Assembly: GCF_004103715.1 (NCBI RefSeq)
Contig: NZ_CP035282.1
Location: forward strand, 2,532,673-2,596,672
Direction: 5' to 3'
Source: Acidilutibacter cellobiosedens
GTDB lineage: Bacteria > Bacillota > Clostridia > Tissierellales > Acidilutibacteraceae
DNA: 64,000 bases
Shown: one piece after another, positions 1-12,800 of the stretch
How positions within the stretch are numbered: position 1 is the stretch's first letter
Layout: every line of letters starts with the position of its first letter
Notes under the pieces: model-generated
What the model was told of the DNA's origin: nothing
Database searches by the model: none
The model's input: the letters and a program-made list of their open reading frames with translations, nothing else
Made by a program: the position numbers and the translations under genes

Positions 1-1320
<1,320 letters not shown>

Positions 1321-1360
1321 ACTTCTTTTCTTCTTCTTTACTTTTCAGTTCTCAAGGTTC

Positions 1361-1436
1361 TGGTGGAGATGAGGAGATTCGAACTCCTGACCCCCTGCTT
1401 GCAAGGCAGGTGCTCTCCCAGCTGAGCTACACCCCC
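1361..1436 (-). tRNA. tRNA-Ala (anticodon TGC)
   Basis: The minus strand gives a 76-base cloverleaf starting GGGGGTGTAGCTCAGCTGG. The anticodon loop reads TTGCAAG (anticodon TGC), the T arm reads GTTCGAATC, and the 3' CCA is encoded. The acceptor stem GGGGGTG pairs with CATCTCC through five Watson-Crick pairs and two G-T pairs. It is the only tRNA in the 16S-23S spacer; the common tRNA-Ile partner is absent. Confidence 0.97.
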
Positions 1437-1510
1437 AAAGAGTTAAAACCATATTATATTAATATTTCCTATTAATATATTATTTATAAATTAATACAGT
1501 GGGAATTAAA

Positions 1511-3050
<1,540 letters not shown>

Positions 3051-3156
3051 AAGTTTGCCTTTGCTCTTATCAAACACTAACTTCTTTTTTACAACTTGTT
3101 TTTTACTCAAATTTATTCCCACTGTTTAATTTTCTTGGTTCATTGTTGACCTTCTT

Positions 3157-3185
3157 ACTATAGCATAAACAGCTCTCTTTGTCAA
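3157..3185 (-). promoter_or_regulatory. rRNA operon promoter P2 (proximal)
   Basis: On the minus strand the -35 box TTGACA (3180-3185) and the -10 box TATAGT (3157-3162) are separated by exactly 17 bases. The position is about 100 bases before the 16S gene. This is a near-consensus sigma-A promoter. Confidence 0.85.
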
Positions 3186-3246
3186 GGCCAACATTCTTTA
3201 TTTTTTATGATTTACAATTGATGCTCTTTTTTGTGACAACTATTTT

Positions 3247-3275
3247 AATATACCAGCTTAAAATTCATTTGTCAA
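3247..3275 (-). promoter_or_regulatory. rRNA operon promoter P1 (distal)
   Basis: On the minus strand TTGACA (3270-3275) and TATATT (3247-3252) are separated by 17 bases. It lies 90 bases upstream of the second promoter. Tandem near-consensus promoters are typical of rRNA operons in Firmicutes. An A/T-rich stretch at 3276-3310 could act as an UP element. The remainder of the 320-base gap between 16S and the LysR gene shows no other gene. Confidence 0.8.
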
Positions 3276-3369
3276 TAGAAAATTAAATTTTATTATTATT
3301 TTTTTACTTTAAAAATATACTCATTATCTGATAATATATAATTAGAATTTGAAGAAAGCGGTGATCTTT

Positions 3370-4284
3370 TTGGATTTAAGACAATTAGAAACTTTCATAG
3401 AAGTTGCAAATTTGAAAAGCTTCTCAAAAGCTGCCGATAAATTGTACATTACTCAGCCCACTGTAACAAACCATATACAAAACTTAGAAAAAGAGATGAA
3501 AACTTCTCTTATAAATCGCTCTGGCAAAAATATATCATTGACTCCTTCTGGAACCATATTATATGAATATGCTATTAATATAATTAATTCATGCAAGATG
3601 GCTAAATTCAAATTGGAATCCTTCAAAGGTAAAATACAGGGACATTTAGACATCTTTTCAAGTACTATTCCCAGTAAATATGTACTTCCAAACATTGTAT
3701 ATAATTTTCTTTTAACATATCCTGATGTAACTTTCTCCTTAATATCCAAGGATTCTAAAAGTATTATAAAAAGTATCCTGGAAGGGCAGAGCGATTTTGG
3801 AATAATAGGGACGAAACACTGTGCTAACCAATTAGAATATATTGATTTAATGGAAGATAACCTTTTTTTAATTACTCCTAACATCAAAAGGTTTTCTTGC
3901 CATAACTATTCTACATTAGAAAAAAATATACTCTTAAAAGAAAAGATAATAATGAGAGAAAAAGGTTCGGGTGTAAGAGAATTAGTAGAAAGGCAGATGG
4001 AACTAAATTTCTTAAATTTAAAGCAACTAAATATAATAGGATACGTTGAAGATACGGAAATAATAAAAAAACTTGTTTCCTTAGGAGCAGGAATAAGTTT
4101 TCTTTCGGAAATATCTGTAAAAGATGAAATTCAGCAAAAAAAAATTAAAATATTCAACATTGATGGATTCAATCTTAATAGAAAATTTTATTTTGTATAC
4201 CATAAAACCAGACATCTATCACCTTTAAGCGAAGCCTTTAAAAATTTTACCTTAAATTATATAGCATCCAATATTAATAATTAG
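3370..4284 (+). CDS. LysR-family transcriptional regulator
   Basis: The 304-residue product has the LysR layout: an N-terminal winged helix-turn-helix (residues 1-60, with the LDLRQLETFIEVANLKSFSK start and the segment TQPTVTNHIQNLEKE) and a C-terminal substrate-binding domain. I start it at TTG 3370, which sits 6-7 bases after the purine-rich AAAGCGGTGA; an earlier in-frame TTG at 3349 has no ribosome site. The N-terminus resembles LysR proteins of selenium or sulfur metabolism in Clostridia, but the effector cannot be read from the sequence. It diverges from the rRNA operon and is followed by a terminator, so it is a single-gene unit. No obvious target operon lies beside it. Confidence 0.88.
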   Translation: MDLRQLETFIEVANLKSFSKAADKLYITQPTVTNHIQNLEKEMKTSLINRSGKNISLTPSGTILYEYAINIINSCKMAKFKLESFKGKIQGHLDIFSSTIPSKYVLPNIVYNFLLTYPDVTFSLISKDSKSIIKSILEGQSDFGIIGTKHCANQLEYIDLMEDNLFLITPNIKRFSCHNYSTLEKNILLKEKIIMREKGSGVRELVERQMELNFLNLKQLNIIGYVEDTEIIKKLVSLGAGISFLSEISVKDEIQQKKIKIFNIDGFNLNRKFYFVYHKTRHLSPLSEAFKNFTLNYIASNINN

Positions 4285-4304
4285 TAAAAAAATATATATA
4301 ACTG

Positions 4305-4356
4305 AAAAAGGGGCCGGTACATAATCGGTCATTATTAGTTGTACCAGCCTTTTTAT
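4305..4356 (+). terminator. Rho-independent terminator between convergent genes
   Basis: The stem GGCCGGTAC (4312-4320) pairs with GTACCAGCC (4341-4349) with one C-A mismatch. It is preceded by an A run and followed by a T run. It lies between the ends of the LysR gene and the convergent aminopeptidase gene and could serve both. Confidence 0.7.
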
Positions 4357-4398
4357 TTATTGAAATCTCAAGTATTTAAAGCATATTGGTTTCAACTT

Positions 4399-5820
4399 TT
4401 ATTTAGACAAATAAAAATATTTATATCCCTTGTAAGTTTCATAAACGTCCCCTTTACTTACTATCTCATAAGGAGCATGCATACTCAAGACAGGAACTCC
4501 GCAATCCACTACATCCATTCCATAATTAGCTAAAATATATGCGATAGTTCCTCCTCCTCCTTGATCTGTTTTACCTAATTCTCCTGTCTGCCATACGACT
4601 TTATTTTCATCAAATATTCTGCTTACATAACCGATAAATTCTGCATTTGCATCATTAGAACCACCTTTTCCTCTTGAGCCGGTATATTTAATTAAACTAA
4701 TACCATTACCAACTACGGCAGAATTGTTTTTCTCAAAAGCCTCCGGATAATTCGGATCAAATCCTGCTGCAACATCAGCAGACAACATTCTTGAATTTGA
4801 TAACGTCCTTTTAAATTTAATTAAGTTTGAATCTTTACCTAAAATTTCTGCTACTGCATTTTCAAAAAATTGAGAATGCATTCCGGTGCTGCCTACACTC
4901 CCGATCTCCTCTTTATCCACAAATAAACCTACGGATGTTCTTTCCGGGATATCCATATCTAATATTGCCTTTAGAGAAGTATATGCACATACTCTATCGT
5001 CATGACCATAAGAAGATATAAGACCTCTGTCCAATCCTACGTCTCTTGCCTTGCCTGAAGGTACCGCTTCTATTTCTGCCGTCAGAAAATCAGATTCGGT
5101 TATTCCATATTTCTGGTATAAAGTATTCAATATATTAAGTTTTATTTTATTATCCAAATCCTTCTCCTTATAAGGAATACTTCCTGCAATAATATTAAGC
5201 CCTTCTCCTGCTATTCCTTCGTCAAGAGTCTTAGCCATCTGGTCTTTAGCCAAGTGAATTAATAAATCCGTTATTAGAAATACAGGGTCCTTTTCATCTT
5301 CTCCTATTTCAACTTCTATTTCTTCCCCATTCTTCTTAATTACAATTCCATGAAGAGATAAAGGAATGGAAACCCATTGATATTTCTTTATTCCGCCATA
5401 ATAATGGGTCTTAAGCAAAGCTAAATTTGAATCCTCATAAAGAGGAGCTTGCTTCAAATCAAGCCTTGGCGAATCTATATGAGAGCCGATTATATTCATT
5501 CCCTTTTCCATATCTTCCTTTCCTATGACAAAAAGTGCTACTCCCTTATTTTTATTATTAAAATAAATCTTATCTCCGGCTTTTATCTTCTTTCCAGTTT
5601 CTAATATTTTTTCTAATGGTTTAAACCCTTTTTCTTCAGCCCTTCTGATTATCTCTTTAGTTGCTTTTCTTTCAGTTTTTCCGACATTTAAAAATTCTTT
5701 ATAATCCTCACCCATTTGAAAGATCTTGTTGAACTCATCTTCTTCAACATACTCCCAAGTATTTTTATGTTTTAAGAATAATTCCTCCTGAAGCATTTTC
5801 CCTTTACTCTTTTCACTCAT
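4399..5820 (-). CDS. apeA: M18-family metalloaminopeptidase
   Basis: This 473-residue protein is a full-length M18 (aspartyl aminopeptidase-type) enzyme, a cytosolic di-zinc exopeptidase. Visible metal and catalytic elements are GSHIDSPRLD (H114, D116), the acidic pair in DKEEIGSVGSTG (E304/E305), SADVAAGFDP, and the C-terminal SMHAPYE histidine. It is the last gene of a minus-strand run (cheW, degS, degU, this gene), only 13 bases after degU, so it may be expressed with the two-component system. The likely role is peptide breakdown to free amino acids for fermentation. The apeA symbol follows the usual name for clostridial M18 enzymes; substrate preference is not shown by the sequence. Confidence 0.92.
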   Translation of the reverse strand: MSEKSKGKMLQEELFLKHKNTWEYVEEDEFNKIFQMGEDYKEFLNVGKTERKATKEIIRRAEEKGFKPLEKILETGKKIKAGDKIYFNNKNKGVALFVIGKEDMEKGMNIIGSHIDSPRLDLKQAPLYEDSNLALLKTHYYGGIKKYQWVSIPLSLHGIVIKKNGEEIEVEIGEDEKDPVFLITDLLIHLAKDQMAKTLDEGIAGEGLNIIAGSIPYKEKDLDNKIKLNILNTLYQKYGITESDFLTAEIEAVPSGKARDVGLDRGLISSYGHDDRVCAYTSLKAILDMDIPERTSVGLFVDKEEIGSVGSTGMHSQFFENAVAEILGKDSNLIKFKRTLSNSRMLSADVAAGFDPNYPEAFEKNNSAVVGNGISLIKYTGSRGKGGSNDANAEFIGYVSRIFDENKVVWQTGELGKTDQGGGGTIAYILANYGMDVVDCGVPVLSMHAPYEIVSKGDVYETYKGYKYFYLSK

Positions 5821-5833
5821 TTAAATCCCACCT

Positions 5834-6493
5834 TTATATTTTCTTTATATTATTTTTATAAGCAAATATGGCTGCTTGGATTCTATCATTTACTTTAATC
5901 TTCTTAAATATATTAGAAACATGATTTTTAACAGTTTTTTCGCTTATGTATAATTTATCTGCTATCTCTTTATTGTTAATTCCTTCTGCCAAAAGGGTGA
6001 GAACTTCATATTCTCTTCTGGTTAAAGACTTAATCTTAGCTAAATCTTTATTCTCCTCTCCTTTTGAATTAATCTCATCAACAAGCATCGAAGCAATACT
6101 GGGCTGTATATAAGTCTTACCGGCATAAACGTCTTTAATGGCTTTGACCAAACTGTCCGAATCAGAATCTTTTAAAATATATCCATTTGCTCCAATTTTC
6201 ATAGTCTCAAAAAGATATTCCCGAGCATCATGAATAGTTAGCATAATAATTTTAGATGTTTGTCCCATATCTTTCAATCTTCTTAATACTTCAATTCCAT
6301 TTAATTTGGGCATATTTATATCCAATAATATAACATCAGGCTTACATTCTACTGCCTTCTTTATGGTCTCTTCCCCGTCTCCGGATTGAGCGATAACTTC
6401 AATATTATTTCCCAGCTCTAACAATTGCTTCAGTCCCTCTCTCATTAAAACATGATCGTCTGCTATCATCACTGTTATATTCTTACCTTTCAT
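5834..6493 (-). CDS. degU: DegU-like response regulator (NarL/LuxR type)
   Basis: The 219-residue product has a receiver domain (residues 5-122; ADDHVLMREG acidic pocket, phosphoacceptor D58 in DVILLDINMP, conserved T and K later) and a LuxR-type helix-turn-helix (about residues 153-215; LTRREYEVLTLLAEGINNKE). Its start overlaps the stop of the histidine kinase gene as ATGA, so the two are translationally coupled. It is a DegU homologue by architecture and partner. In Bacillus the pair controls exoenzymes, motility and competence; the targets here are unknown, although an aminopeptidase gene follows directly. Confidence 0.9.
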   Translation of the reverse strand: MKGKNITVMIADDHVLMREGLKQLLELGNNIEVIAQSGDGEETIKKAVECKPDVILLDINMPKLNGIEVLRRLKDMGQTSKIIMLTIHDAREYLFETMKIGANGYILKDSDSDSLVKAIKDVYAGKTYIQPSIASMLVDEINSKGEENKDLAKIKSLTRREYEVLTLLAEGINNKEIADKLYISEKTVKNHVSNIFKKIKVNDRIQAAIFAYKNNIKKI

Positions 6494-7656
6494 ACGTATA
6501 GTTCCTCCTCTACAAATGGTATATAAAAATAAAGTTTCGTTCCCTTCCCTGGAGACGACTTAATTTGTAATTCACCATCTAATAATTCAATTCTTTCACG
6601 CATACTTATTAATCCAAATCCATTTTTCTTCGGCTCATATTCAATATGTTTATTATCGCAATCAAACCCAACTCCATTATCCGAAATAATTACATTTAAT
6701 CTTGACTTTGCCTTCTCTACCATAATAGAACAAATACTTGCCTGAGAATGTTTTTTGACATTGGCCAGAGCTTCTTGAATTACTCTAAAAACCGCAACTC
6801 CTATAGTCGAATTAACATCGCTTATGTCGCCGATAACGTTTAACTTTACAATTATACTGTTTTCTTTCATATAATTATATATATATCTCTCCAACGTCGG
6901 CTTCAATCCTAAGTCGTCCAAAGACATAGGTCTTAAGTCATAAATTATTTTTCTTACATCTTTAAGGGTTTCTCTTACTATTGTTTTCAAGTTGCCGAGT
7001 TCAACCTTTGCTCTCTCTTTATCTAAATCCTGTAACTTTTCACACAGCTCTGCTTTTATCAAAATATTTGCCATGGATTGAGCAGGCCCGTCATGAATGT
7101 CTCTTGCGACTCTTTCCCTCTCTTCTTCTTGTCCTTCGATTATTTTAATACCTAAATATTGACGTTTCCCCAAGTCATCTATAGTTAAAAGGATTTGATC
7201 GGTATTTTCTTGAAGATATTTTACTGCAACTCCGATTTTTTTATTTACATTATCTGCCTTTTTCATAATGTCAAGATTGGCCTTAAGTCTTAATTCATAC
7301 TCATATCTTCTTTCCAGCAAAGTTCTTTCTTTTTCTCTTAAGAGAATAAGTTTTATTCTTAAATCATTTGCTTCTTCATAAGCATCCTTTATATCCTGCT
7401 CACTATATATGTCAAAATTTTTACTAACGGTAGCAAGCTTAAACCTGGCCTTTCTTTCTTCAATTTCAGCAAAATCTACTTCCTTGGTTGTATTATCCAC
7501 CAATTTTTTTATATCCGATAGTTCTTCTTCTATCCTTGTATATTCCTTTTTGATATTTTCCGATATATCAATTATTTCCTCTCTTCCTGTTTCAATAGCG
7601 TTAATTGTTTGATGAAATACATCATTGATCCTCTTTATGTTTAAAGAATCACTCAT
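6490..7656 (-). CDS. degS: DegS-like cytoplasmic sensor histidine kinase
   Basis: The 388-residue protein has no membrane segment. The first 150 residues are a long coiled coil rich in E, K and R, as in the DegS sensor domain. A HisKA_3 box follows (RVARDIHDGPAQSMANILIK, phosphoacceptor H of DIHDG near residue 188), then an HATPase_c domain with DNGVGFD and GFGLISMRER. I start at ATG 7656, six bases after GAGGTG; the in-frame GTG at 7665 lies inside that ribosome site. It overlaps degU by 4 bases and follows cheW by a few bases. It should phosphorylate the adjacent DegU-like regulator. Confidence 0.9.
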   Translation of the reverse strand: MSDSLNIKRINDVFHQTINAIETGREEIIDISENIKKEYTRIEEELSDIKKLVDNTTKEVDFAEIEERKARFKLATVSKNFDIYSEQDIKDAYEEANDLRIKLILLREKERTLLERRYEYELRLKANLDIMKKADNVNKKIGVAVKYLQENTDQILLTIDDLGKRQYLGIKIIEGQEEERERVARDIHDGPAQSMANILIKAELCEKLQDLDKERAKVELGNLKTIVRETLKDVRKIIYDLRPMSLDDLGLKPTLERYIYNYMKENSIIVKLNVIGDISDVNSTIGVAVFRVIQEALANVKKHSQASICSIMVEKAKSRLNVIISDNGVGFDCDNKHIEYEPKKNGFGLISMRERIELLDGELQIKSSPGKGTKLYFYIPFVEEELYV

Positions 7657-7672
7657 TACATACACCTCTAAA

Positions 7673-8131
7673 CTAAATTTTCATCTGCTCTATTTCACTT
7701 TTTTCACTATCATTAAGAACTTTTTCTAAATCGATAATAATTATAAGCCTTTCTTCACTTAATTTTCCCACCCCTATTATATATTTTCTATCTATACTTG
7801 AAATAATATCCGGTGCAGGATCAATCTCATTGTCATTTAACCTTACCGTTTGAGATGCCTCATCTACTACAAACCCTATTTGTTTTTCATTAAGATTAAT
7901 AATAATAACTCTGGTATCAGCATTAATTTCCGTATTCTCAAGATTAAACCTCTTCTTTAAGTTAATTATAGGTATTACTTTACCTCTATAATTGATTATT
8001 CCATCAATAAACTTAGGAGTATTGGGAACTTTCACCGTTTCTTTATAAGATCCTATTTCTTTGACATTCATAATATCAATTCCATATTCTTCTTTTCCTA
8101 ATTTAAAAACTACATATTGATTTTCTGACAT
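7673..8131 (-). CDS. cheW: CheW-like chemotaxis coupling protein
   Basis: The 152-residue product is a single CheW domain, beginning QYVVFKLGKEEYGIDIMNVKE and containing the NYRGKVIPIINLKKRF core. CheW normally bridges chemoreceptors and the CheA kinase. No other chemotaxis or flagellar gene is in the window. The gene sits 8-16 bases ahead of degS in one operon, so it may link a receptor input to the DegS/DegU pair or serve a remote chemotaxis cluster. It has a good GGAGGG ribosome site. The family call is firm; the partner is inference. Confidence 0.88.
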   Translation of the reverse strand: MSENQYVVFKLGKEEYGIDIMNVKEIGSYKETVKVPNTPKFIDGIINYRGKVIPIINLKKRFNLENTEINADTRVIIINLNEKQIGFVVDEASQTVRLNDNEIDPAPDIISSIDRKYIIGVGKLSEERLIIIIDLEKVLNDSEKSEIEQMKI

Positions 8132-8293
8132 AAATCTTCCCTCCTATTCTAAATATAATATATTTCTACATTTTTCTCATTTATCCTTCTATATAATAAA
8201 TATAATCTTTAGTACCTACTATTGAAATTGCAGGACTATTTTCCATTATTTGTAATTAAAATCAAAAATAATAGAACCCTGATTACTACTAAA

Positions 8294-8336
8294 TATATAA
8301 TTAAAAAGTACACAATGTGTACTTTTTAATTATATA
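8294..8336 (-). terminator. Long perfect palindrome, probable terminator
   Basis: Two 21-base arms (8294-8314 and 8316-8336) are perfectly complementary around a single central base; the centre reads AGTACACAATGTGTACT. It overlaps the stop codon of the small membrane protein gene. Long T and A runs flank the GC-containing core, so it can end transcription in either direction. It is unusually long and symmetric for a terminator. Confidence 0.6.
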
Positions 8337-8731
8337 AAAATAAGCATAAATAAAGACGCTAAAAAATCAATAACCCCTATTATCATAAATATCTTATTTA
8401 AAACCTTGTACAATTCTTTGCGAAATTTAAGATTGTCATGCATTCTTACCTTAGAAATAGTTTTATCATCAAATCGAGTTTGCCTCAACTCATCTATTGA
8501 AATCTCCCCTTCTGATTTTTTTACAATCTTCTTATGGAGAGACCAAGATTGTAATTCAAACACAACCCCAACTACCAAAAACACCATTGAGACTATAAAA
8601 AAATTATTACTCAATCTTGTAGAAAAACCTGTTTCTTTATTGATAAATAAGGATAAGAATAGCACCACTGCCATATCTATGGATAATAATATAATTATTA
8701 ATTTTTTCCTATTCTGCTTGTATTTTTCCAC
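8330..8731 (-). CDS. Small three-helix membrane protein of unknown function
   Basis: This 133-residue protein is not recognised. It has a basic N-terminus (MEKYKQNRKK), then three hydrophobic stretches: residues about 11-29 (IIILLSIDMAVVLFLSLFI), 42-62 and 112-133. A charged, probably cytoplasmic segment with KKIVKKSEGEISIDELRQ lies between the second and third. The start is GTG 8731, preceded by GAGGGA. It begins 23 bases inside the end of the LacI-family gene, so translation is probably coupled to it. A membrane partner of the regulator is possible but unproven. Confidence 0.7.
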   Translation of the reverse strand: MEKYKQNRKKLIIILLSIDMAVVLFLSLFINKETGFSTRLSNNFFIVSMVFLVVGVVFELQSWSLHKKIVKKSEGEISIDELRQTRFDDKTISKVRMHDNLKFRKELYKVLNKIFMIIGVIDFLASLFMLIFI

Positions 8732-9728
8732 AGCTTTCCCTCTTCTTTATTTGAAATGGCAATTTAATATTGCCCTTATCAAACTTTTCTTCCTTAAGTT
8801 CTTTAATGATTTTTCTTATTGCCACCGCTCCAATATCGTAATAGGGTTCTTTAATCGTAGTAAGTTTAGGTCTAAGAATCTGACTTATTTTAATGTCACC
8901 GTAGCCTGCCACAGAAATATCATCGGGTACCTTTACTCCGCAATCGTAGAAATAATTAATCAGCCCTATAGCAAGCTCGTCATGACTTAGGAATACCGCT
9001 GTAGCATCATATTTTTCTACTAAATCTTCAACTTCCTTGCCTATATCATATCCGTCTTCAATGCTACATCCTTTTGCAAAACAGATTAATTCGTCTCCCT
9101 CTCCAAATTCATCAATGGCCTTTTTATATCCTTCAATTTTGAACTTTTCCAATGAATATTCTTCGTTTTCATGAGTGCTGACATAAATAATATTTTTATG
9201 TCCCAAACTGATTAAATAATTAGTCATCTCATAACTTGCATCTAAATCGTCTATGGATACCGTAAGGACATTTTCCATATAGAAATACTTATTCAAATAC
9301 ACAAATGGTATGTTCTGTTGATCTATTTGTTCTTTAACTTTTTCATTTATTATTTCGGATATTAATATTATTCCTTCCACCTGTTTCCTATTCAATAGCT
9401 GAATAAATTTTAGCTCCGTCTCCTTATCTCCATAACTGCTGCACAACAATATATCATAATTATACATCTTACCTACTTCTTCAATTCCTCTAATTATCTG
9501 AGCTACATAGGAATTCCCTATATCAGTGGCAATCACACCTATCAAGAAAGATTTTTTAGTCACTAATGTTCTAGCCACCTCATTAGGTTTATATCCCAGC
9601 TCGTCAATAACCTCCAAGACTCTTTTTCTTACCTCGGGACTCACTGGTTTTGAATCATTTATAACTCTGGATACTGTTGATATAGAAACTTCCGCCATTT
9701 TAGCCACATCTTTAATTGTTGCTGACAT
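8709..9728 (-). CDS. LacI-family transcriptional regulator
   Basis: The 339-residue product has the classic LacI layout: an N-terminal helix-turn-helix and hinge (ATIKDVAKMAEVSISTVSRV, then VLEVIDELGYKPNEVAR), followed by a periplasmic-binding-protein-like sensor domain (FLIGVIATDIGNSYVAQII, and PDDISVAGYGDIKISQILRP). The start is ATG 9728, seven bases after AGGAGG; an in-frame TTG at 9734 is too close to that site. LacI proteins usually sense sugars or nucleosides, but no sugar operon is adjacent and the ligand is unknown. It is transcribed with the overlapping small membrane protein gene. Confidence 0.92.
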   Translation of the reverse strand: MSATIKDVAKMAEVSISTVSRVINDSKPVSPEVRKRVLEVIDELGYKPNEVARTLVTKKSFLIGVIATDIGNSYVAQIIRGIEEVGKMYNYDILLCSSYGDKETELKFIQLLNRKQVEGIILISEIINEKVKEQIDQQNIPFVYLNKYFYMENVLTVSIDDLDASYEMTNYLISLGHKNIIYVSTHENEEYSLEKFKIEGYKKAIDEFGEGDELICFAKGCSIEDGYDIGKEVEDLVEKYDATAVFLSHDELAIGLINYFYDCGVKVPDDISVAGYGDIKISQILRPKLTTIKEPYYDIGAVAIRKIIKELKEEKFDKGNIKLPFQIKKRESCGKIQAE

Positions 9729-9818
9729 TTTCAATCCTCCTATTCATAGGTGTATTAATTATCTTTAATTATTTGTTAAATTATATCACAATTAAAAGTA
9801 TATATGCAAATAAATAAC

Positions 9819-12800
9819 TCAATTAAGCAAAGGCGAAAATATGCTGCATATAGCTTTAATAAAATTATAACTGTTATAATCGAACTCTTTCTCTTTAAGT
9901 GGAACCGACAAATATACAATACCTTTCATTATACCTTTATAAATCAACGGAAATACAACTATTGACTTCCAATTAGGTATCCCTGATAAAGCATCCACAT
10001 CTCCGATATCTTCCCAATCAATTAAAAATTCACCTTTTTTGCTCTCTATAGTTTTCTCCAATATTTCCTTATTATAATAAGGAATCTTTGAAAATCCCTT
10101 CGTAAATCTTTTACGGGAATAAGATTTTTCTATTTTCCCTGAATCGCTTAATGTAAATAAAATAATATTCTCTGCTGATAATATTTCCATAGTTCTCCCT
10201 AGAAATTCATAAATTTTATTTCTCAAAGAATTATCCTTTCTTAAAAGATCTACCATATCCATTAATGCCAATACGTTTCTTTGATCTTGAACGGTATTGC
10301 CGGTAACTATTCCGGCCAGTCTGTCTACCCTTTCAAAAGAATTAACAATATTGGAATTCCAGGCTTCTACCCTGTTTCTTCCATTCTCTTTTGCACAATA
10401 TAAAGCTTGATCTGCTTCTTCGATTAATTCTTCTTTAAACTGACTATGATCTGGAAATATGGATATTCCTATGCTTACTGTTAAAAGGCAGCTTGAATTT
10501 TCAATATTTAACTCCTCTATTTTTTTCCTTAATTTTTCTGCAACTTCCTTTGCATCCCTTTCCGAAGTGTTCTGAAGAATCACTATGAATTCTTCACCTC
10601 CATATCTTGCAACTATATCAGTAGAGCGAACATTTTGAACTAATGTATTGCCTATTTTTGATAGTGCTTCATCTCCTTTTCTATGTCCATAAGTATCGTT
10701 TATATCCTTAAATTTATCTATATCAATCATAAGTAAAGCAAATCTTTCTCCGTTTATTTTAACATTATACATTATATCATTGATTATAATATCAAAATAC
10801 TTTCTGGTATAGGTATTGGTCATAGCATCAATGGTAGACATTATCTTTAAATTGTAATTCTCCAAATTCATAAAAACCAAATATGACAATAAATCTGCAA
10901 GCTGATACCTTTCATAATCAAACCTATTAAATAGTTTATCTGTTTGTAGATAAATATATCCTATTATTTTTTCATTTTTAAGGTTATGTTTTCTTCTATC
11001 TTTATGAACAAAATTATTTATATAACCATTAGGCTTATACACCGGCACACATATAAAGGCTTTATTTTCTTTCGAGAGCGATTCCGTAAAAAATTTCTTT
11101 TTAAGTTCTTTGGGAGTATTTTTAATTATAACCCCAGTACTATTTTCCCCGATTATTTTTAAAATATTTTCGTCTATAATATCCGAATCCTTGGAATTTA
11201 AGCTGACAACCAAAGAAAGGTCTTTATTTTTTTCATCATAGGAAAATATAAATCCCTTTTGAGCAATAGTTTTTTCTGCTAAATATTCCAATATTAAATG
11301 AAGATTCTCTTTATAATTATCGGTAAAATTTACTATTAAATCTTCTAAATTTTTTATTTTATTTGTAAATTGTAAATCTGTACTGTTCCCCAACATTTTT
11401 CTAAGACAATCATTATCTATTAGTTCAGATATTTTTTCAAATTCAAAATATTTTTCAATAGAATCTTCCTTTTCTAAATCTTCTAAACATATATAAGGTA
11501 TATCTTTCTTAAAAATTTCCTTAAATATGCTTTTCATTTTTTGTTTAATTTCATTTCCCCTATTGATTTTGATATATTGAATTTGAAATTTTTTATCAGG
11601 TATTCTTATAGTTAGCCTATAAAGAGCATCTAAAGTTTCAGTATAAAATTTCAATGATTTATAATAATCTCCAAGTTGATAAAATTTATCTGCGATAATA
11701 AAATTTCCGTAAAATTCAAAATACAGTATATCATTATTTTTCATTTCATTTTCCAAATACATAAGTTTAGAACTGTCCCCATTATTCCCATCAAGATAAT
11801 ATAATAGTAAATTTCTAATGAAATCCAGGGAATCCTTATGATATTTTTGAACTAAGTCCTCATCTTCTTTTAATAAATCATAAGCATAATCAAGATCCCC
11901 TTCTAAAATTGCAATAGTGGAAAACTGAAGCAGGGCTTTTCTTCTGTCAAAATTATACTTTCTCTTTCTAAATTCTTTTCTTATTTCTTCTATATGTTCT
12001 TTGTCAAATTTTGACTGTTCATAGTATTTAATTAATATTATTCTAATTTTCGATAGAAGATAATCTCTCATGTCAAATTCCTTACACATCTGTATGGCTC
12101 TGTATGTATTCTTCAACGATTTTTTCCACATGCCAAAGGTATAATAGAATTCTCCCATGAAATTAAAATATTGACCTAAGGCCTCTTTTTCTTTGTTAGG
12201 GTTTTTGATATATCCTTGTTTCAGTTCTCTGTAACAATTATAGCATAGACCGTATTCTCCCGTTGTTAAATATATATTCCCCAAATTTATGTTGGAAAGG
12301 AACAACATGTTTCCATTTTCAATATTCTCAGCTATTTCTTTAGTTTTTCTGATATACTTTTTCCCGTTTTCATAATCATGATTTCCAATATAGATTTCAC
12401 CAACATTATTCAGAAAAGTCATTTCCAGATCTAAATCTCCAATTTTTCTGCTTATATTCAAGCCTTTATTATAGTATTCAATCGCTTTATCTATATCTCC
12501 ATAATACTCAATATATACATTTGCCATATTATTTAACGGTTTTATAAACTCCACATAGTCCTCCGTTCTTTCAAAATATTCTATACTCTTAAGAAAATTT
12601 TTTTCCGCTTTTTCCATATTTCCCGAATAATAATCGATGATTCCTAACAAATTATAAAAATATCCTGTATTCTTTTCTGCTTTTTCTCTTTCGGAAATCT
12701 CCAACCCCGCTAATAACTCCTTCGAAGCACTGTCATAATTGCCTTTGTATATTTCGATCTTACTTAATGAAATGATCGAATTGAGTAATCCTTCAATATT

